The notes under the pieces were generated by a model that saw only the letters and a list, made by a program, of their open reading frames with translations, ran no database searches and had not been told where the DNA came from. A DNA stretch of 42,994 nt. It comes from Nonomuraea sp. SYSU D8015 (GTDB taxonomy: Bacteria; Actinomycetota; Actinomycetes; Streptosporangiales; Streptosporangiaceae). The stretch is taken from positions 1 to 42,994 of the forward strand of contig NZ_VJYI01000043.1 in the NCBI RefSeq assembly GCF_008065375.1. The letters are read 5' to 3'. The position numbers were made by a program, and so were the translations under genes. Below, in pieces: positions 39,974 through 42,994 of the stretch. The stretch's first letter is position 1; every line of letters begins with the position of its first letter.

Positions 39974-40984
39974 ATGTCGCAGCCTTCAAGTGCGCTCTCG
40001 CTGGGACTGGTGTCCACGTCGTGGGCCCGTGATGCGCTTGAGCAGCGGGAGAGACGCAAGCAGCAGGACGCAGAGGACGGCGATGCGCGCATCAAGGTCC
40101 TCGCCTTCGCCAATGGCAAGGGAGGTGTCGGAAAGTCCTCACTGGCGGCTGCGTTCTCAGCGGCTGCCGCCCGCGCCGGACAGCGTGTCCTACTGATTGA
40201 ACTGGACCAACAGGGCAACAACGCCGAAGACCTGGGATTCGTCGGCGACAAGCAGATCGCGGACGACGGTGCCGCCCAGGCGAGGATGATCCTCGAAGGG
40301 GCCAAGCTCCAGCCGACTGGCACGCCTCGTAGAAACTTGGACGTCCTGCCCGGTGGCGAGCTCCTGGAGGACGTTAGCGAGGAGCTCTACTGCCAGCGAC
40401 GACTCGCCCGGCATACCGGAGATCACTCCTGGGTGGGCATGTACACCGCAGCGATCGAGCAGGTTTACGAGGACTATGACCTCATCGTCCTGGACGTAGC
40501 ACCTGGCTCGATGGTTCTGCAGTTGCAGGCCCTCGTCGCAGCCGACGTCGTGATAATTCCCTCGAAGTCTGACCCCTCCTCACGCAAGGGCCTCCGCCTC
40601 GTGGCCCGGCGTTTCCGTGAAGCTCATGAGCACAACGAGGACCTCCGTTTGCTTGGCGTGGTGCTCTTTGCCACGAACACCTCAGCGACCCGCGTGAAAC
40701 AGAAGATCCGGGATCAACTGCAGGAGGACCTGGCCGGCAACGCGCCGGTCTTCAGCACCGCGATTCGTCACGTCGAAGCGGTTGCCGTTCAATGTCGCAC
40801 TCTGGGCAAGGTGCCCGAAGAACTGGCGGATGAGCAGGATTTGGATTCGTCCCTCCAGCAGAGTGCCGCGCAGTTGGCCAAGGACTACCGGGCCCTGACT
40901 ATGGAGATCCTCACCGCAATCCACCAACTGCGGCTGGACCTCAACGCCGCTGACGAGCCAGACGAGGTGGGGGCATCGGCATGA
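39974..40984 (+). CDS. parA: ParA family partition ATPase
   Basis: 336 aa from ATG 39974 (GAGAGG 9 nt upstream; the frame is open from 39914). The deviant Walker A KGGVGKS is at 49-55 after a short basic N terminus, then LLIELDQQGN, the switch LIVLDVAPGSM and ADVVIIPSKSDPSS. The fold and spacing are of the ParA/MinD group without an N-terminal HTH, so closer to type Ib plasmid ParA. It should form ATP-dependent dimers on nucleoid DNA and move plasmid copies via its partner. The partner gene overlaps its stop (ATGA). The usual Walker A' DxDPQ is ELDQQGN here. Confidence 0.92.
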   Translation: MSQPSSALSLGLVSTSWARDALEQRERRKQQDAEDGDARIKVLAFANGKGGVGKSSLAAAFSAAAARAGQRVLLIELDQQGNNAEDLGFVGDKQIADDGAAQARMILEGAKLQPTGTPRRNLDVLPGGELLEDVSEELYCQRRLARHTGDHSWVGMYTAAIEQVYEDYDLIVLDVAPGSMVLQLQALVAADVVIIPSKSDPSSRKGLRLVARRFREAHEHNEDLRLLGVVLFATNTSATRVKQKIRDQLQEDLAGNAPVFSTAIRHVEAVAVQCRTLGKVPEELADEQDLDSSLQQSAAQLAKDYRALTMEILTAIHQLRLDLNAADEPDEVGASA

Positions 40985-42231
40985 ACGCGCCTGTCAACGA
41001 TCCGCTCCCGGCAGCTAGTGAGCTGGACGCGTTTGCTGCAGCACTCGGGTCTAACAGAGGCCGCCGTCGTCGTCCGGGGAATCGGGTACCCACGCAGAGC
41101 GAGTCGACTGGTTCTCTGCCTGCAGACGACACAAGCGCCAGGCCTGGCAGGCAGGAAGCTGGTAACCAGGACGCGGCACCAGCGGGGGAGCCGGGCCCGC
41201 TGTCCCCACCTTCAGTCACCGCCGGTTCAGAGGCAGCAGCTACCGTCGTCGTGTCACCCACCATGCCAGATTCGCCGACGGCACCGTCTGAGCTGGGCAG
41301 GGATGCGCCAGTCGCTTCCATGCCCGTGGCTGGTGGCGCTGCGAGCGTGGTGTCAGCGTCGCCGGCAGAAGATTCTGCCCCTGAGGCAGGAGATTCTCCC
41401 CACCAGGAGGAGGCGCACCTGCAAACGACGGCCTCAGCGGCCGAGCGCCACGAGGCCACAGAGATAGCACCCTCGCCTGCGACACCCGCCACCGCAATCG
41501 AGACCCGAGCCGAGGAGCAACAGGTGCGAACGCCTGCATCGCCGTCGGCTGCCTCGACCGGCAAACCCTCCACTCAAAGTGATTACCCTGCAGAGGCGGC
41601 GCATGATGTGAGCAAGGCTCTCAGCCCAGCGAATCCCGTACGAGGCGAACCACTGAATGGGAGCATCGCCGAGACGGCATCGGCTCTGCGGCGTAATTCT
41701 CCCCCCGGCGCGGCTTCTGGTTCTTTTCAACCGCGGCGAGCCGACCTTCCCGCTCCTATCAAACAAATCCTCGCGGAGCTCCCACCCAACTATCTTCGTC
41801 TCTATCACAGCTATCGCGACGCTCTCAATCCAGCTGTGATCAGTAATGCGCGCACTATGCGTCTCAACGCTGACCTCGCGTCACGTCTGAGAAGGCAGGT
41901 CGTGCAAGACAAGAGACGACTGGCTGCAGGGAGACGGCGTCCTGCCCTAGCTGCTAGTCACTACATTGACGCTGCTCTACGGCAGGGGCGCAAGCACCCT
42001 CTCGCCAAGCTCGTCGAGATGGGTCAAAACTTTAAGTTTCAGACGGCACATGAAGAGCTGCCGAAGTCAAACACCTATACTCTCACTGCTGAAGTGAATG
42101 AGTGGGTCGAGGACCTCAAAGACGAGCTGGCCATGGTTGATGCGTATACGGGCATGCTAGGCCACATCCTCAACGCGTGCATCGAGGTATTCCTTAACGG
42201 ATTGGAGAATGAGGCCACGAATTCTGCCTGA
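40981..42231 (+). CDS. ParA partner: DNA-binding partition protein with long disordered N terminus
   Basis: 416 aa, start ATG 40981 overlapping the ParA stop (ATGA). Residues ~1-250 are Ala/Pro/Ser/Glu-rich and disordered. The C-terminal ~165 residues are folded. A helix-rich segment (LPAPIKQILAELPPNYLRLY) is followed by a strand-helix unit ARTMRLNADLASRLRRQV, and near the end YTLTAEVNEWVEDLKDELAM and LGHILNACIEVFLNGLE. The two latter units look like ribbon-helix-helix halves. There is no ParB-type CTPase signature (GERR). It should bind the centromere and stimulate ParA. Exact family not known to me. Confidence 0.75.
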   Translation: MNAPVNDPLPAASELDAFAAALGSNRGRRRRPGNRVPTQSESTGSLPADDTSARPGRQEAGNQDAAPAGEPGPLSPPSVTAGSEAAATVVVSPTMPDSPTAPSELGRDAPVASMPVAGGAASVVSASPAEDSAPEAGDSPHQEEAHLQTTASAAERHEATEIAPSPATPATAIETRAEEQQVRTPASPSAASTGKPSTQSDYPAEAAHDVSKALSPANPVRGEPLNGSIAETASALRRNSPPGAASGSFQPRRADLPAPIKQILAELPPNYLRLYHSYRDALNPAVISNARTMRLNADLASRLRRQVVQDKRRLAAGRRRPALAASHYIDAALRQGRKHPLAKLVEMGQNFKFQTAHEELPKSNTYTLTAEVNEWVEDLKDELAMVDAYTGMLGHILNACIEVFLNGLENEATNSA

Positions 42232-42235
42232 CGAA

Positions 42236-42248
42236 CGCTCGGCGAGCG
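42236..42248. terminator. Short palindrome after the partition operon
   Basis: CGCTCG-G-CGAGCG, a 13-bp palindrome 5 nt after the stop, followed by an AT-rich stretch (42270-42305). A weak terminator candidate; no clear T-run. Confidence 0.4.
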
Positions 42249-42994
42249 GAACAGCGGAGCATCTCTCTCAATAAATAGAAATTTAGCGACATCTCGCGAT
42301 TATGATTCGGTCTGCGCTGGTCGCGGCAGCGTCGGGTGACGGCAGCGCCCGAAGGCTTTGCCGCGGCCATCAGCGGTCCCGGACAGAGACGTAGCTGGAG
42401 TGGACCGCCAGCCTCACGAGCGGGCCAGATTCGTCGCGGTGGACGGACGCGCTCTCGTGTTCATGATCAGCGCGCCTTCAGAGGCCTGGCCTGCTCTCTG
42501 ACCTGACCTGCCAGCCGCGCACCCGCAACCGACAGTCCGCCTTGGACCCCCAGGCAGCGATCAGTGTCGACTTGTCTTCCTTGAAACGGTAGCGTATCGC
42601 ACAAGTGCACAAGCGATGCGACAGCATTACACACAGCGCCTCCGCAGAATCGTGTCGCCGTGGAGCGGTCAGGGTGGGAAAGGGTCTGGACTGGCTGTCA
42701 CCCTGCGAAGGCCGCTCTCGGCGTCTGCCGGACGGGTTCTGCCGCAGGCGGGTGTGGTCGATCCGACACGTCCACACCGACACGTCCCGGCCTGTAGCGA
42801 AGGGAGCCCGTGATGTATAGGGAGCCTTTTCCATCCTGACGCCGCAGCTCATCATGGGTCTGGCGAGGAGCACTGCTAGGCAGGCCACCGCCGACCCGCT
42901 CAGTCTGAGCTGTCCCCATGTGACTGTGCTCGGGACGCCCGGCACGCGGGACGAAGTGGCTCAGTGAACGTCGCTGGTCCCGGTGTCAGGCCTC
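42249..42994. other. No convincing gene
   Basis: An AT-rich patch at 42270-42305 (TCAATAAATAGAAATTTAG) interrupts the GC-rich context. The 155-codon minus-strand frame 42945-42478 and two short plus-strand frames have the composition of shadows, and I recognise nothing in them. The last ~50 nt carry no feature. Confidence 0.4.

Noticed and set aside
42478..42945. 155-aa minus frame at the right end
   Set aside because: No recognisable domain or start signal; competing frames on both strands are equally open.

Overview
The window is high-GC DNA (GTG starts, Arg/Ala/Pro-rich proteins, long spurious antisense frames) from an actinomycete. A Streptosporangiaceae- or Thermomonosporaceae-like host fits the gene content, but this is an impression from protein style and not from a search. 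A replication initiator-like gene, a ParA operon and a nearly complete Gram-positive-type type IV secretion (T4SS) operon suggest a conjugative plasmid or a plasmid-derived integrated element. No tRNA, rRNA, CRISPR array, integrase or relaxase was recognised.

Layout. 1-339: edge-truncated IS630-type transposase. 726-11888: envelope and stress cargo (DUF2254 membrane protein, SDR with a C-terminal hydrophobic tail, HtrA-like lipoprotein protease, glycogen-binding-like E-set protein, broken hemerythrin gene, orphan sensor kinase, MMPL transporter with a small coupled membrane protein). 11919-12818: gene graveyard with a broken ZIP metal transporter and a frameshifted DUF6262 protein. 13044-15242: replication module. 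15279-17265: truncated TPR-like gene, a frameshifted small gene and a SAM methyltransferase. 17700-29098 (minus strand): nine-gene T4SS operon running DUF6112, VirB8/TcpC-like, TrbL/VirB6-like, SCO6880 family, VirB4-like ATPase, VirD4-like coupling protein, DUF4913-like protein, then two proteins that each carry two DnaB N-terminal domains and no helicase motor. 29616-34394 (plus strand): lipoprotein, peptidoglycan hydrolase, Ig-like anchored protein and a large secreted protein. 35000-36289: FAD monooxygenase lying between short direct repeats. 36824-37618: HTH-like protein. 37730-39085: wrecked transposase. 39086-39973: non-coding DNA packed with inverted repeats. 39974-42231: parA and a downstream DNA-binding partner. 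42249-42994: nothing convincing.

How it works together. The minus operon would build the channel (VirB6/VirB8/pilin-like parts), its motor (VirB4) and the coupling ATPase (VirD4). The divergent plus operon would supply the cell-wall hydrolase and surface proteins needed to cross the Gram-positive envelope. Most neighbouring genes in the minus operon overlap as ATGA, GTGA or TGATG, so stoichiometry is probably set by translational coupling. Short motifs recur in intergenic DNA: a TGACGG-N3-GTCA palindrome about 100 nt before two genes, a TGNCAACT family, and paired TCTTGTCAGTT repeats. They suggest one regulator coordinating the element.

Most unusual: the paired double-DnaB_N proteins inside a T4SS operon with no visible relaxase, and the nested palindromes just upstream of parA, a candidate centromere or operator.
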